A stretch of 64,000 nucleotides of DNA, taken from assembly GCA_951213105.1 (NCBI GenBank), contig OX578138.1:91782414-91846413 (forward strand). The letters are read 5' to 3'. The notes under the pieces were generated by a model, which saw nothing but the letters and a program-made list of their open reading frames with translations, searched no databases and was not told the origin of the DNA. The translations under genes and the position numbers were made by a program. This stretch comes from Amaurobius ferox (taxonomy: Eukaryota > Arthropoda > Arachnida > Araneae > Amaurobiidae). Below are positions 1 to 12,097 of this stretch, piece by piece. Within the stretch, counting starts at the first letter, position 1. Each line of letters opens with the position of its first letter.

Positions 1-530
1 TAATAATTACACCCATATTATATGAAGAATGAATTTTAAGGAACGCTTATATTTATATTTGGTGTTGCATCCGTCCGAAAACCGCTTTATTTTTGCATCT
101 AAATTATGTGCTTACGCAATTACAATATTTTTGATTTTAAATGATCAGTAAACTTTGATTATTCCTACAACGAAGCCTAATTTTAACGAATGCAGAATGT
201 AAACAAATCAAGCTATTGTAAGATGATTTGTATAAGAATTACTGAATTTTTAACGCAAAATTACAACTCAGGAGTCTGGAGTATAAGTGATATAAATGAA
301 ATATCCATTGATTTGACATAGACAAGCAGACGATTTTTTAGTATTGCCTTGCTTTTTTTATGAAGTTTTAAGTTTCCAAGGAAAATAAATTATTGTAGTA
401 CTGTAATAATATAAAAGATATCACCACTGAATATATCGCATTTTAGGGATGTTTAAATAAAATTGCATTGATGCCGGAAAGTGTTTTATAATCAATGCTT
501 TATGTTAATAAATAAATGTTAAATAATAAA
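1..530 (-). mobile_element. Family A element, truncated at the window edge
   Basis: This stretch aligns by eye with the more complete copies at 31577-32878 and (opposite strand) 26399-27724. It shares the segments around 'gcatccgtccgaaaaccgct', 'aaataaattattgtagtact' and the terminal 'aaagtgttttataatcaatgc'. It carries no protein. The (GACA)n end lies outside the window. I define the family strand so that (GACA)n is at the 3' end. Confidence 0.7.
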
Positions 531-2207
531 ATTATGTTAATTATGTTAAATAAATTTAAGTTAATTTTGTAAGTGTTTCACTATTCACTATGTTAATATA
601 TTTATTGTTAATAAATTTAAATTGATATTTTATGGATAATTTAACCTATTTACTACTATCTAGTCTGGAACGATATGTTCAATGAACACAATTTTACTCA
701 CGGTAACTGTTGTTTTACAACAGCTTGTGAATTCTAGATGATTATTTAGAAAATGTCTTCGCTACATCTATAGTACCTTATTTCTTTGGTTCTAAAGAAA
801 ATATTTTTTTAATTTATTTACTTTGACTGCAAAGCCTTTTAGGATCAATTATCATTTTTGGGAGTAGTATGTTATTGTTCTGGCGTAGCCAATTCTAGTT
901 TCTTCATTTTTTACATATGTGTAACAAAGGGTATGTATTTTCTACCTTAAACAAAAGAAAAGAGAATTTGACAAGAGATGTTGTGAGGTCTGAATAATCT
1001 CTCGATGATTATTTCCCTCAGCTTTCATTTTAATTTATGTTGACTTATGTTAATGATCCTAACTGATTCGGTTATTAGACGAATCACCAGCCTGATCAGA
1101 ATTGTCTGCGTTCCTACGGTAGAGTAGGATAAGTTTCGGAAAGGGAGAGTTCAAAGGTTGTTTCGTGCCTTTAGTGAGTTCGTTCTTGTCGCGAGTGGCT
1201 GTGGGTGTCTTGAGAGAATACGTGGAAGGAAAATCCAGTGGATACAACGATGACTGGGGTAAGTCTAGTATTCGGGGTTTTGTTACGCAATACGAGGCAG
1301 CGAGATAAAATAATGTCAGTGGTAAGTGTACAAGTAAGAATCGTATCCATTTAAAAGCATCACCAGGCGAGTTAATTGTAGTATCTTATATATATTGCAA
1401 ATTATTCTGGAGGTGTACAATAAAAATTATTGTCTATGTCATCAATTGCTTTAAACAGCCAGATGCTGTGAATTCCGTGAAGTGCAAAATAAATATTAGT
1501 TTGAATTACGCAGTGAAATTCTGTGTTATTGCCCTTAGACCGAAAGGTTTGAAGATCTTTAGAATAAAGTAATCAGAAACAGCCGAGAAAGGCAGTTACT
1601 TTACAATTTTATGCTTTTTTTTCTTACATAACTAAAGAACAAAAAGGGCTATGAAGAATGGTTTGAAAGCTAAACGTATTTTAGAGCAATCTTGTCCGAA
1701 ATGTCGATAATAGTAAAATCACTTAGACAATGGTAAAACCGGATGATTTTTCATATTTACTCGATTAATATACTATTAATATTTTTTATAGATTACTTAT
1801 CTCTTTTGATATTTCAAAGTTAATCTTTCATATTCTTTAGTTGCCAGGATACATATGATGAAATTTTCAGAATTCTGTAGTCATTTAAAATAGGTTGAGT
1901 GCTATGTATACTTTTAAAGGTAATGTCAAAAATGCTTTTAAATGTTTGAATAATCTTGCTTTAGCTAAATGCTTAGATTTATATAAGATACATATTATTT
2001 TGTTGAAATATTCAATAGATGAAGAAGGATTTAATATTTTAGAATATTTCTTAAGGCAAATACAAAAAATAAAGACAAATATATATATCAACTAGCTTCG
2101 ATATCATCTATACAAAATATTTGCAAAACAAATCCTATTTGGTAAAAATTGCATCCAGCTATATCATACGCAAATTCTTGTTAAATAATTTATTTAGCTA
2201 TCTTATT
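531..2207. other. Unassigned AT-rich stretch
   Basis: I see no convincing gene, RNA or mobile element here. Short open frames occur but have no recognisable domain and lie in low-complexity AT-rich DNA. The part around 900-1560 is less repetitive than its surroundings, so an exon or unique host sequence cannot be excluded. Confidence 0.4.
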
Positions 2208-3333
2208 ACTTTCCTTATATACATAATGTATACGGAAAATATTGTGACGGGGTCGAAAATTCGAATTCGAGTTTTCCACGGAAGAGCACGTTTCAAGCAT
2301 CTCTGATCACGAATCAAACATTTTTGAAGTGATGTCTGTGTGTGTGTGTGTGTGTGTGAAAGTATGTGTGTGTGTGTGTGTGTGTGTGTGAAAGTATGTG
2401 CGTGTGTGTGTGTGTGTGTGTGAAAGTATGTGCGTGTGTGTGTGTGTGTGTGTGTGTGAAAGTATGTGCGTGTGTGTGTGTGTGTATGTGTGTCAGTGAA
2501 ACTGTGGAGACGATAACTGACGAACGAATAGACCGATTCGAACGAAATTTGGTACAAAAATCGCAATCTGTAAACATTGGAAGCCTATTATTTTTATACG
2601 CAATCGAATGTTCAGAACCCTCCTAAATTTTCGAGTGAAATTTTGAAAAAATCGTCAAAAAATCAAAACCGCTAATAAAGTTACGCAAATAGACATTTCT
2701 AATGTAATTTTTCATTAGAAAACGATTGACATAAATTTTAGAACGCTAACATGAACCGTTCTCGAGATATTGCACATTTTTCAAAAAATTATCAAAACGT
2801 TATATAAAGTAAAAATATATATTTCCTATTGAGAAACATGTTCACTTTTCATATGTAATACCATGCGATAAATTTGGTGACATCATTCTCGTGGATCTAG
2901 TTCGTTCCATTCATGAGAAAAGATTCTTTGAGTAATACTTCTGTATTTGAACGCCAATAGTCATTAATCTTCTGTAAGAATAACTTATGTCTCCGTCCAT
3001 AACGCTTGGCGAGATTTTGGCTTCGAATTTGGCGGAATGTCGCCAACTTAGCGACATTTTTAATTCTTGCCAAATTAACAAAAATCTTGCCAAATTGATA
3101 AAAATGACGCTAAATCAATGAAAATGACGACTAATTGAAGAAAATTCAATATCTTGTAAAGAATATAAGTATCTACAATAAGAATAACATTTTTTTAACT
3201 GTAAAAGTAGTAAATTTATTGCATTATATAAGGAAAGTCATGCGTTGCCCATATCAGATTTTTTTTTATTGTAAATGTAGTAAATTCATTGCATTATATA
3301 AGGAAAATCATCTGCTCTCAAATCAGATTTTTT
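2208..3333 (+). mobile_element. Family B element with internal (TG)n
   Basis: The left end begins ACTTTCCTTATATACATAAT followed by the inverted partner, giving a short palindrome. The right end has TATATAAGGAAAGTCATGCG followed by a T run. An equivalent right end occurs twice in tandem (about 3220-3265 and 3280-3333). The order of motifs matches the copies at 19781-20695, 42048-42970 and 56941-57895. There is no coding capacity; the open frames over the TG run are dinucleotide artefacts. The class is unknown: it is probably a non-autonomous DNA element. Confidence 0.7.
2335..2494. repeat. (TG)n microsatellite with GAAAGTATGTGCG interruptions
   Basis: Runs of TG are separated by four 'gaaagtatgtg' interruptions, giving a compound array inside the family B element. 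The homologous array at 57070-57200 carries similar 'gaaagtgtg' interruptions. Confidence 0.95.
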
Positions 3334-3530
3334 TCTTCTGTGGTCATAAATCGCCGCTCTGATTAAACTACACAACATGATTATGACACTGTACATTTTT
3401 TATGAAAAACATGAACTAATTTGGGCAGAACTAGACTTTAAGCTGATTTTAGAACCAGTGCAAACATATATGCATACACAAAACTTTTAATTCTCGACTG
3501 GGAATAAAATATGGCTGCTACGAGTTTGTG

Positions 3531-3534
3531 CGCC
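3531..3534. repeat. Target-site duplication CGCC, left copy
   Basis: The four bases CGCC directly precede the left LTR and are repeated directly after the right LTR at 9868-9871. Four-base duplications are known for part of the Ty3/gypsy group. The perfect match supports an undisturbed single insertion. Confidence 0.85.
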
Positions 3535-4705
3535 TGTCGCGAACGTTTTGGTATACTCGACAGAGAAGACAAAGTTTTGAAATCAAACACATTTATTAAA
3601 CATGAAATAACAAGGCAGTTGATCGAAAACAGTGGAGTACAAGCATTTCTCGCAATAACTCAGAGTTACACTCGGTAGGGTGACCATTAAGAACACCCCT
3701 GGAGGAAGAGGAACCAAGAGAATACACATATTTTCTGATACATAAAATAAACACAATATTCCTCACATTATACTTGACATTTATATACGACATTTGTATA
3801 CTTTGAACATATACGACATTTTCATATAACATCATCAATGATTCGATGCTCACGAGGATTTGACAATTAACACTCTATTCGTTAGGTGGAAGACTAAATA
3901 TATATAAAACTTTACCTCGTCTCTTTTAAATATAACATTTACAATTCTGTACCATGGGAAAGGATATCAGGATGGACTCTCGGCATAAACTCATCGAGAT
4001 TCTTGCGCAGAACAAAATCCATAATGGTCGGGAAACTTGACTACACAACATCATGCTGGCGGAATTCAACATCTTGATTGGTTACGGAGATTGGTTGATT
4101 CGTACCTTAGGACACAAGGAGGAGTCAGGCAAATACAAATCGCTGTAAAAAGAGCTTTCCCTCTAGCCCTATTAGCGATTCAAGCCGACCAGTGAAAGAA
4201 CCATTTTCTCTTTTCACAAGACTCATTATTCCATTACTACCAGGCTGATTCATTTAAAAACACGAGTGACTCATCTCTGAACCGAGCCAAACGACTCTAC
4301 GCACAACTTGTCGAACTATGTTACATATTTTAATTACATCCTTCCACTTTCAAAATTAATCCACCTTTTCTTAAAATTCGCGATCATACGCGAATCAAAC
4401 ACACACGTCTACATTTTTCCACGACTCCTTCCACACTGCTTCCAAAATCCTTTTTCAAACGCGCGCGTGCGCAAAACCTGCAAGTTCCCAACTAGCGACT
4501 GAGAAGCGAAAATACAAAACTATTACTATTTTTCTGGAACATAAACACTTTTGCGATTTTAGAGTTCACTTCCCTTAAAAGTCAATGTAATTGAAAACAT
4601 GTAGAAAAGACATTTACATTTCGAAATTGACACTTTCAATCACACAGAAATAAAACAATACTTTAAAATACAATTTTAACACAGAGGTGTGAAAGCCTTA
4701 TCACA
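3535..4705 (-). repeat. 3' LTR of the young LTR retrotransposon
   Basis: It is 1171 bp, begins TG and ends CA, and is collinear with 8697-9867 at a constant offset of 5162. The only differences I see are T/C at 4335 versus 9497 and A/T at 4667 versus 9829. Small open frames inside it are not thought to be genes. Confidence 0.95.
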
Positions 4706-4712
4706 CTCCTTC
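4706..4712 (-). promoter_or_regulatory. Putative polypurine tract
   Basis: Read on the minus strand, GAAGGAG lies immediately before the 3' LTR start TGTGATA. This is the expected position of the plus-strand primer for LTR elements. It is short, so the assignment rests on position. Confidence 0.6.
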
Positions 4713-5924
4713 GGGGCCCGGGAGAAAAATTTCCTGCAAAGCGGGGAATTTTTCCACACAATACTAGGAAAATACCTGCATTAAGTTCCCAATGACATAT
4801 GTTCCATTGAGAGGAATTTAGTGTAAATTTTGAGCGATGTACATGTACATCAAAGAAAAAAAACAAAAACAAACAAGATCATGACCAGCATAATAACCAA
4901 AATCCAAGAGTGGCCTAAAGTTTGACTCGTGAGTCAAAAAAAAATAAGTCTCAATACAAGCATAGACCTTTACAAGACAACACCAAATTAACAAGACACA
5001 AATGATGAAATTGCCCCTTTTAAAATTTAAACACTAATACATTTTCTGGTGAGTACCACAGAGACATGAAAAATTAATTTACTCAACTCACAAAAAGTTT
5101 AACTAAACAAAAAGTTTTCTTTCTTCAAAAATTTTACAATTAAAATTCTATAAATTTACTTTTCACAGAAATCAATTTATTAACTATTATCCAACCTTGC
5201 CAACAAATTACTTTAAAAGACATTTAAAAAAAAAATTACTAATTTAGAAAATGAGACAAATTTTCAAACCAAGAATGTTGATCAGGCACCCAGGCAAGAA
5301 ACAAGTCCATTAGAAAGTTGCAAACCTAGAGGTGGCGGTACCCCCAACCAATAAGTCAACAAACACCAAATGACAAAAAAAAAATTCTAAAATTTACTAG
5401 ACCTTTAAATTAAAAAAAAAATCATTCACACATTCATAAAATAAAACAGAGATAAAAATTATCAGTTATCCTTAAAAATCCTTACCAAAACTCTAACCCA
5501 TCAAGTACTTAATTATCTTAAAATTACTTTAAAACATTACTGCTTATCATTAAAGTAAAGCAAAAAAAAATTATTATTTAAGTATTTAGAATTTTAAAAC
5601 ACTACTTCAACCTGATTAACATGGCACTCACATTCAGAAAGCTGCACTGGCACAGAACTTGCAGTACAGAACATTCAGCTGACTGACACATAAAGCAAAT
5701 TACACAGAAGTTCAGAAATATTGGATCCATTTTAACATAGCATACAGTTTTGCAAAACATTTTGTGAAACAATTGAAAATATAATATTATGAAACATAAT
5801 TGTCCATCTCACAACAATATCAGTCTTTTTTTTTTGAAAATGTGAGAATTTCACAATCTAAATATTTTACTTTACTTTTGAGCCAATTGCTCTCTTGACA
5901 TATTGCCTTAATTGACAAGTAACT
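4713..5924 (-). other. Non-coding 3' interior of the LTR element
   Basis: About 1.2 kb lies between the gag-protease stop and the purine tract. It is very A/T-rich and has no long frame on the minus strand. An env gene or pol remnant is not visible. Confidence 0.75.
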
Positions 5925-8369
5925 TTAATGAATAAATTGGCCTCTTGGGCGCAAGTCATACTTGTGTGAATTAGGAACATTTTGAGTTTTAACCCTATTT
6001 TGATGGTTTAGAAAATATCTACTTTTAAATTGTCTTGTTTCTTGAGTTGAAGAATTATCAATGTTATCATTATATGTGCTAGAAATCAATTCACTACGTC
6101 TAGGAGGTAAAGGAGTTAATCTATTAACGTGGACCAATTGCTGATTACATGGATTGTTTTTGTGTTGAATGACAAAGTTAACTTCAGTACCACCTCTAAC
6201 ATGATTTTGCTTTTCCCCCATATGCAAAGTAACATTCTGTGCATTTACTACCAAATCTCTAAAAAATTTGCTTCCATTTTCCAAATCGTTAATATGTACC
6301 TCTTCACTACCCAAATGTGGCACTACATTATTTTCCGAAAAATTTCTGCTCACATACTCTTCCCGAATGACCTGAGACTCATTCACTACCGGTGCCAGAT
6401 CTGCTTTGCATTTGGCACATGCATTCGTATGGAACTCTTTCGGTTTACAGTCCTCTACCACACGAACATTTTTTCCACTACTCATCTGCGAGTCAGGCAC
6501 AGCAATACGCTTTGCGACACTACTTAGGTTTGAGTCTGCAATTTCCGACTCATTTGCCGGTTCATGATTTGAAATCGAAAGTAAATTATTCGTACATTGA
6601 TAACCAACAAAAGGAATGGAAAAGTTTGAAAACTTAAAACAGAAGTGATTATAATCTATAATAGCATTATGTTTATGTAAAAACTTGTTACCAAGGATTA
6701 CATTATATGAAATAGGAGCTGGTGATTTTAACACAAAAAATTCGGTAGGGAATCTTTCTTTTCCCAAATTTAGTGAAATAGTGGCTAAACATTCAACTTT
6801 AGTATCTTGTGAACTAAAGCTACGCAAAATTGTTGGTTTGTATGTTAGCAACATATGTGCAATGGGTACAGTATTTAAAGCTTCCTCATACACTAAATTA
6901 ATTGAACTACCCGTATCAATCAATATTGACACTTCACTGCTCACTAATTTTCCTTTTATAATAGAAGAAGATGACAAAGAATTTGTAATATTATGACAAA
7001 TATTATTTTCCTCAAAATGTGATGTTTGCCTATCAAAAGTTTTTCTATTATTATAATTGTGCATGGGATATCTACTCTGATTCCCAGAAGAATGATTTTT
7101 GGAATTTTGCAAAGATTTATATGACTCCTTATTTTTATAATTTTGCGTTCCTTGCTTTTTATACTTCCACTCATTTGCAGACATTTGCCCTCTGTGTCTT
7201 TCACCCTGGTGATACCTAGTTCCAGGACTGGTATAAATTTTCCTACATTTTATACCGTACGCATCTCTTTTTTGAAAAACCTTTTTCCAACACTGTTCTT
7301 GAACGTGACCTAATTTACCACATTTGTCACACTTTGGACGCGGTGAACGCTTTTCGTTAACTTTATCTGAATTAAACTTAAATTTTTCTATTTTACCCCT
7401 AAGAAATTCAATGTCCCTTTCCTGTTCTAACACTTTTCTTTTTAAATCTGACATACTTTCACTTTGATCTGGTGTGAGAACATATTTTTCTGGTGTGAGA
7501 ACACCTTTTTTTGTAAGTACCGGATTAGTCAAGTACATAGCATTATTTTCATTTAAAATAGATTCCTCAAGAATTGCAAGTTTTCTAGCCGAATAAAAAT
7601 ATCTAGGGTTTTGTGACAACACCAATCTTTTTAGTTCCGGATATAAACCATTAATAAATGAAGTTTTTAAAAGTGTTTGCCTGATTTTATTCTCACTTTC
7701 GGAATCTACATCTTCCGGAACAACCTTAAATGAAGCAGCTTCGATTCTCATCGAAAACTGTTTAACCGACTCATTTGGTCTCTGTGTAAAGTTCACGAGT
7801 GAAATTATGTTTTTAGTAACATTTTCGGTCACTTCAAAATGATCTTTCAAAATGTGAATAATTTCCTGCAAATTTTTACAATTTCTGTGCTTTGGATTCT
7901 CTTCAATCAATCTATTTGCTTCCCCCTCTAAATTCAATCTCAAACAAACTAATTTGTCACACTCACTCCAGTTTGCATGAGTGGCTACTAAATTTAACTT
8001 TTCCAAAAACTGTGACAACGAAAGCTCTGAATTTCCCGAGAATTTTGGAATATGATGTGCGAACTTAGGTGTGAAAATATGGAATGATTTTAACATGTTA
8101 TCATTTACCGATGAAGCACTGTTTTGATTTGGCAAAGTGCCAGAAGAAGAATTCAGACATACCGGCGATTTATCTGATATATTTTCCTCATTAGATTTAG
8201 CTTTGTGGCTAACATTTTTAACTTTACTTCTAGAATTAACAGTATCCGACTCAGTAGCAATATCAAGCGACAAATTCAAGGAGGAATTTAATTTTTTACT
8301 TGAATTTTTACTCATCTTACCGACATTTACTTTTTTGTTTCTAGTAATTGGAGCCATTTTGCATAACAA
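5925..8369 (-). CDS. Gag-protease polyprotein with integrase-like C-terminus
   Basis: The single uninterrupted 814-residue frame starts at residue 1 or, more likely, at Met5 (MAPITRNKK). Residues about 95-270 form a retrotransposon gag/capsid region (PKFSGNSELSLSQFLEKLNL onward). A CX2CX4HX4C zinc knuckle sits at C347, C350, H355 and C360. A retropepsin-type aspartic protease has the DTGS motif at D485 and ILG at 558-560. Residues about 726-755 (VNFVIQ...QLVHVNRLTPLP) and the tail KYDLRPRG near 803-810 look like the C-terminal end of Ty3-type integrases. Everything expected between protease and that tail is missing, without a break in frame. I infer an in-frame internal deletion that left an intact gag-protease product. 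Gag would form particles and protease would cleave the polyprotein; reverse transcriptase would have to come from elsewhere. Confidence 0.9.
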   Translation of the reverse strand: MLCKMAPITRNKKVNVGKMSKNSSKKLNSSLNLSLDIATESDTVNSRSKVKNVSHKAKSNEENISDKSPVCLNSSSGTLPNQNSASSVNDNMLKSFHIFTPKFAHHIPKFSGNSELSLSQFLEKLNLVATHANWSECDKLVCLRLNLEGEANRLIEENPKHRNCKNLQEIIHILKDHFEVTENVTKNIISLVNFTQRPNESVKQFSMRIEAASFKVVPEDVDSESENKIRQTLLKTSFINGLYPELKRLVLSQNPRYFYSARKLAILEESILNENNAMYLTNPVLTKKGVLTPEKYVLTPDQSESMSDLKRKVLEQERDIEFLRGKIEKFKFNSDKVNEKRSPRPKCDKCGKLGHVQEQCWKKVFQKRDAYGIKCRKIYTSPGTRYHQGERHRGQMSANEWKYKKQGTQNYKNKESYKSLQNSKNHSSGNQSRYPMHNYNNRKTFDRQTSHFEENNICHNITNSLSSSSIIKGKLVSSEVSILIDTGSSINLVYEEALNTVPIAHMLLTYKPTILRSFSSQDTKVECLATISLNLGKERFPTEFFVLKSPAPISYNVILGNKFLHKHNAIIDYNHFCFKFSNFSIPFVGYQCTNNLLSISNHEPANESEIADSNLSSVAKRIAVPDSQMSSGKNVRVVEDCKPKEFHTNACAKCKADLAPVVNESQVIREEYVSRNFSENNVVPHLGSEEVHINDLENGSKFFRDLVVNAQNVTLHMGEKQNHVRGGTEVNFVIQHKNNPCNQQLVHVNRLTPLPPRRSELISSTYNDNIDNSSTQETRQFKSRYFLNHQNRVKTQNVPNSHKYDLRPRGQFIH

Positions 8370-8674
8370 TCAAATATACTCGTATAGTTTAACACAATAT
8401 GCAATTGCAATGTTCTTAAACAGTATTTACAATAAAACCAGTTTTTATCAAATCAAATGACATAAATATGCAAACAAATCAATTTTTTTTATCAAATGGC
8501 ACATATCAAATTCCAAGAACACTCGTTTTTGAGAACACCGAAAGCAGAACATGGAACTCTGTTTACTTAAGAAAACACTCATTTTAGCACAACGGTAATT
8601 TTTAACCTTCAAAATTTCAATTCTTAAGAAAATTTTTAAAAATTTTAATTCTCTCAGCTCTTCCCCACTCACCG

Positions 8675-8692
8675 AGAAAAGTAACGGCACCA
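8675..8692 (-). promoter_or_regulatory. Primer-binding site of the young LTR element
   Basis: Four bases inside the 5' LTR, the minus strand reads TGGTGCCGTTAC. TGG pairs with the CCA end of a tRNA. The older LTR element at 27930-36341 has TGGTGCCG at the same place. I cannot name the tRNA. Confidence 0.65.
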
Positions 8693-8696
8693 ATTC

Positions 8697-9867
8697 TGTC
8701 GCGAACGTTTTGGTATACTCGACAGAGAAGACAAAGTTTTGAAATCAAACACATTTATTAAACATGAAATAACAAGGCAGTTGATCGAAAACAGTGGAGT
8801 ACAAGCATTTCTCGCAATAACTCAGAGTTACACTCGGTAGGGTGACCATTAAGAACACCCCTGGAGGAAGAGGAACCAAGAGAATACACATATTTTCTGA
8901 TACATAAAATAAACACAATATTCCTCACATTATACTTGACATTTATATACGACATTTGTATACTTTGAACATATACGACATTTTCATATAACATCATCAA
9001 TGATTCGATGCTCACGAGGATTTGACAATTAACACTCTATTCGTTAGGTGGAAGACTAAATATATATAAAACTTTACCTCGTCTCTTTTAAATATAACAT
9101 TTACAATTCTGTACCATGGGAAAGGATATCAGGATGGACTCTCGGCATAAACTCATCGAGATTCTTGCGCAGAACAAAATCCATAATGGTCGGGAAACTT
9201 GACTACACAACATCATGCTGGCGGAATTCAACATCTTGATTGGTTACGGAGATTGGTTGATTCGTACCTTAGGACACAAGGAGGAGTCAGGCAAATACAA
9301 ATCGCTGTAAAAAGAGCTTTCCCTCTAGCCCTATTAGCGATTCAAGCCGACCAGTGAAAGAACCATTTTCTCTTTTCACAAGACTCATTATTCCATTACT
9401 ACCAGGCTGATTCATTTAAAAACACGAGTGACTCATCTCTGAACCGAGCCAAACGACTCTACGCACAACTTGTCGAACTATGTTACATATTTTAATCACA
9501 TCCTTCCACTTTCAAAATTAATCCACCTTTTCTTAAAATTCGCGATCATACGCGAATCAAACACACACGTCTACATTTTTCCACGACTCCTTCCACACTG
9601 CTTCCAAAATCCTTTTTCAAACGCGCGCGTGCGCAAAACCTGCAAGTTCCCAACTAGCGACTGAGAAGCGAAAATACAAAACTATTACTATTTTTCTGGA
9701 ACATAAACACTTTTGCGATTTTAGAGTTCACTTCCCTTAAAAGTCAATGTAATTGAAAACATGTAGAAAAGACATTTACATTTCGAAATTGACACTTTCA
9801 ATCACACAGAAATAAAACAATACTTTAATATACAATTTTAACACAGAGGTGTGAAAGCCTTATCACA
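8697..9867 (-). repeat. 5' LTR of the young LTR retrotransposon
   Basis: It is 1171 bp with TG...CA ends and is nearly identical to 3535-4705. As the 5' LTR on the minus strand it should hold the promoter, but I cannot pick a specific core promoter with confidence. Confidence 0.95.
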
Positions 9868-9871
9868 CGCC
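9868..9871. repeat. Target-site duplication CGCC, right copy
   Basis: It matches 3531-3534 exactly. Confidence 0.85.
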
Positions 9872-10032
9872 AGCAAGCGAGCCCTTCGGCAAAAATTTGA
9901 CTCTTTCAGATCACAATAAGCTGGTTATGGATAACACCTGTCACGGAAATTAAAAGCTATAGGATAGAAAAGTCTTGCGTTTAGTACATAAAAAAACAAT
10001 TTACGATGATTAACTTTGCTTTTGCAGTATAA

Positions 10033-11285
10033 GGAAACTAAAATAACTTTCAACTGTGATAAATATCCCATTTCATTGATAAAATTAAATCATTTATAAG
10101 ACCCATCAGAAAATGCCATTCATTCTATACTTTGAATAGAAGACAGATGATACTGGACCAGACACATTGGAATTATTTTCTTTTGGCATAAAGGGAGAAC
10201 ATAAGTTGTTATATAAAATGGGTAAAAAAGGGAAAAAACGTTTAAGAGCAGCTAACTATACCGAATAGACGATGACTTATGAAACACTCATATAATCATA
10301 AGAAAGAATGTCTCTTCAGATTTTGTCAAATAGTACATTACTTTCTTTTAGTCTGTGAATAAAAATTTGTTACGGAATTTGAAAGTGAATATGTCGAATC
10401 TTTTAAAAAGAAGGAAAAATGTGATGGACAGGATAGGTAAATTAAAACTCGAGTAACTTTTAATCGCTTCATATTATTGCATGGAATAAATTCATTCATT
10501 CATGAGACTCATCAAAAAATACCTCACATTCTCTAATTTGAATAGAAGATAAATGACCCTGAACCATACATATATAAATTATTTTCTTTTGGCATAAATG
10601 GAGAACATGGGTAGTTATAAAAATGAGTAGAAACAGAAAAGAAGAGCAGCTATTCATGTCAAATGAATGATGAATTCCGAAACACTTAGCTAATCATGAA
10701 ATGGGAAGCTTTTCAGATTTACTCAGATCGTATATTACAACTTTTTAGTTGGTGAATAAATTTGGTTATGGAATTTGACAGTGAATTTGTCGAATCTTTT
10801 ACAAAGAAAGAAAAATATCATTGGCAAAGTCGATGAAAGAGAACTCAAGTAATTTTGAACTGTATTAAATTCTCTATTGTATGGAATAAATTGTCATTCA
10901 TTAGACTCATTAGAAGTCACCTCACATTTTTTACTTTGAATAGATCGCACTGCATACTTCGATCACACTATATGCTTTGAATAGAAGATAAATGATACTG
11001 GACCAAACACATTTAAACTATTTTCTTTTGGCATAAACGGAGAACATAAGCTGTTGTAAAAACTGGGTAGAAAACGAAAATAAGAGCAGCTATTCATGCC
11101 AAAGAGACGATGAATTCTGAAACACTTCTGAAAACTCTAGAAAAGGAATGAATTTTCAGATTTATTGAAATCATATTTTACTCCTTTTTAGTTCGAGAAT
11201 AAAAATCTATTATAAAATTTGACAGTCAATCTGTCGAATCCTTTAGAAAGAAGGAAAAATTTGTCGGCCAACGTCGGTGATCATA
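10033..11285. repeat. Tandem repeat, about 410-440 bp, three copies
   Basis: The landmarks 'attttcttttggcataa', 'agagcagct' and 'atgtcgaatctttta' recur in the same order three times, at about 10174, 10581 and 11020. The units are diverged and differ in length. A shorter partial unit may precede them (about 9915-10032). There is no coding capacity. Confidence 0.8.
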
Positions 11286-12097
11286 ACTTGAATATCATCT
11301 GACGTTTTATAGCAAATGGGGAAATTTTGTAAAAACAGTATTTCACAAAGTTTTGAGATTTATCTTTTCATATGTTGAATTGATAGTGTTTTGCGAAACT
11401 CAGTATAATGGCATAAACGAACATTTGCAATAATTTATAAGGCTATTTCTTCAAGTTGACTAGTTCAAACGGCAGATTGATGGTTTCAAGGTCAGAAGGC
11501 TTAGGTTTTTAAGTTCCTCCAGGGTATTACTTTAACCTGACGCTTGATGAATATCGTACACCTTGATGATAAAAATCCGCGGAATTGAGAAACGTATTCG
11601 GGGCAATAAAATCAAGACCTTTTAATAGTAGGCAGAAACAATGTGATATTTTCTCACAAATCCCAGTTTAATGCACAGACTCATGGAGTGAACGAAGCTG
11701 TAAGGGAGGCTGTGTCCCTTTTAGAGTTTGTCTCTGTAATTTTCAAAAATCTAACTAGGATAAAAATTAAGAGATTTTACCAGTGTTAACATTTCTACAT
11801 TAAATCTTGACCTTATTATTTATGTTTACTGTAATATTTTCAATTTTGAAAATAAATTAAATGTACATTATAGTACATTGTATTACACAAATATTTATTG
11901 TACAATTTTCTACACATTAAGTATTTATTGTATATACAAAAAAGGTATATAGAATATACCGTAATGTATATATAATGTGGGGAATTATTTGATATTTATA
12001 TATGAAGCAAAGTCCAAAAAGTTAGGTAAAATGTCGGCATATACATTTGATATTATGCCTTTATTACTTTTCCTGCACACATAGTATTAAATATACG
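11286..12097. other. Unassigned AT-rich stretch
   Basis: I see no gene or repeat boundary here. Confidence 0.4.

Larger units (their letters stand above)
3535..9867 (-). mobile_element. Complete but pol-deleted LTR retrotransposon (Ty3-like)
   Basis: Two 1171-bp direct repeats (TG...CA) bound a 3991-bp interior read on the minus strand. From 5' to 3' on that strand the element has an LTR, a primer-binding site starting TGGTGCCG, a gag-protease reading frame ending in an integrase-tail-like segment, about 1.2 kb without coding, a short purine tract and the second LTR. CGCC flanks both sides. The LTRs differ at only two positions (4335/9497 and 4667/9829), so the insertion is very recent. No reverse transcriptase, RNase H or integrase catalytic region is present. 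It therefore depended on enzymes of a related element. Confidence 0.93.

Noticed and set aside
2335..2566. Cys/Val- or His/Thr-rich proteins over TG/CA runs
   Set aside because: These are frames through dinucleotide repeats in a non-coding repeat.
3596..3853. Protein-coding gene within the LTR (identical frame at 8758)
   Set aside because: It is duplicated only because it lies in both LTRs; no domain, and antisense-type frames in LTRs are common by chance.
6129..7219. Plus-strand frames opposite gag
   Set aside because: They are shadows of the well-supported minus-strand gag-protease frame.
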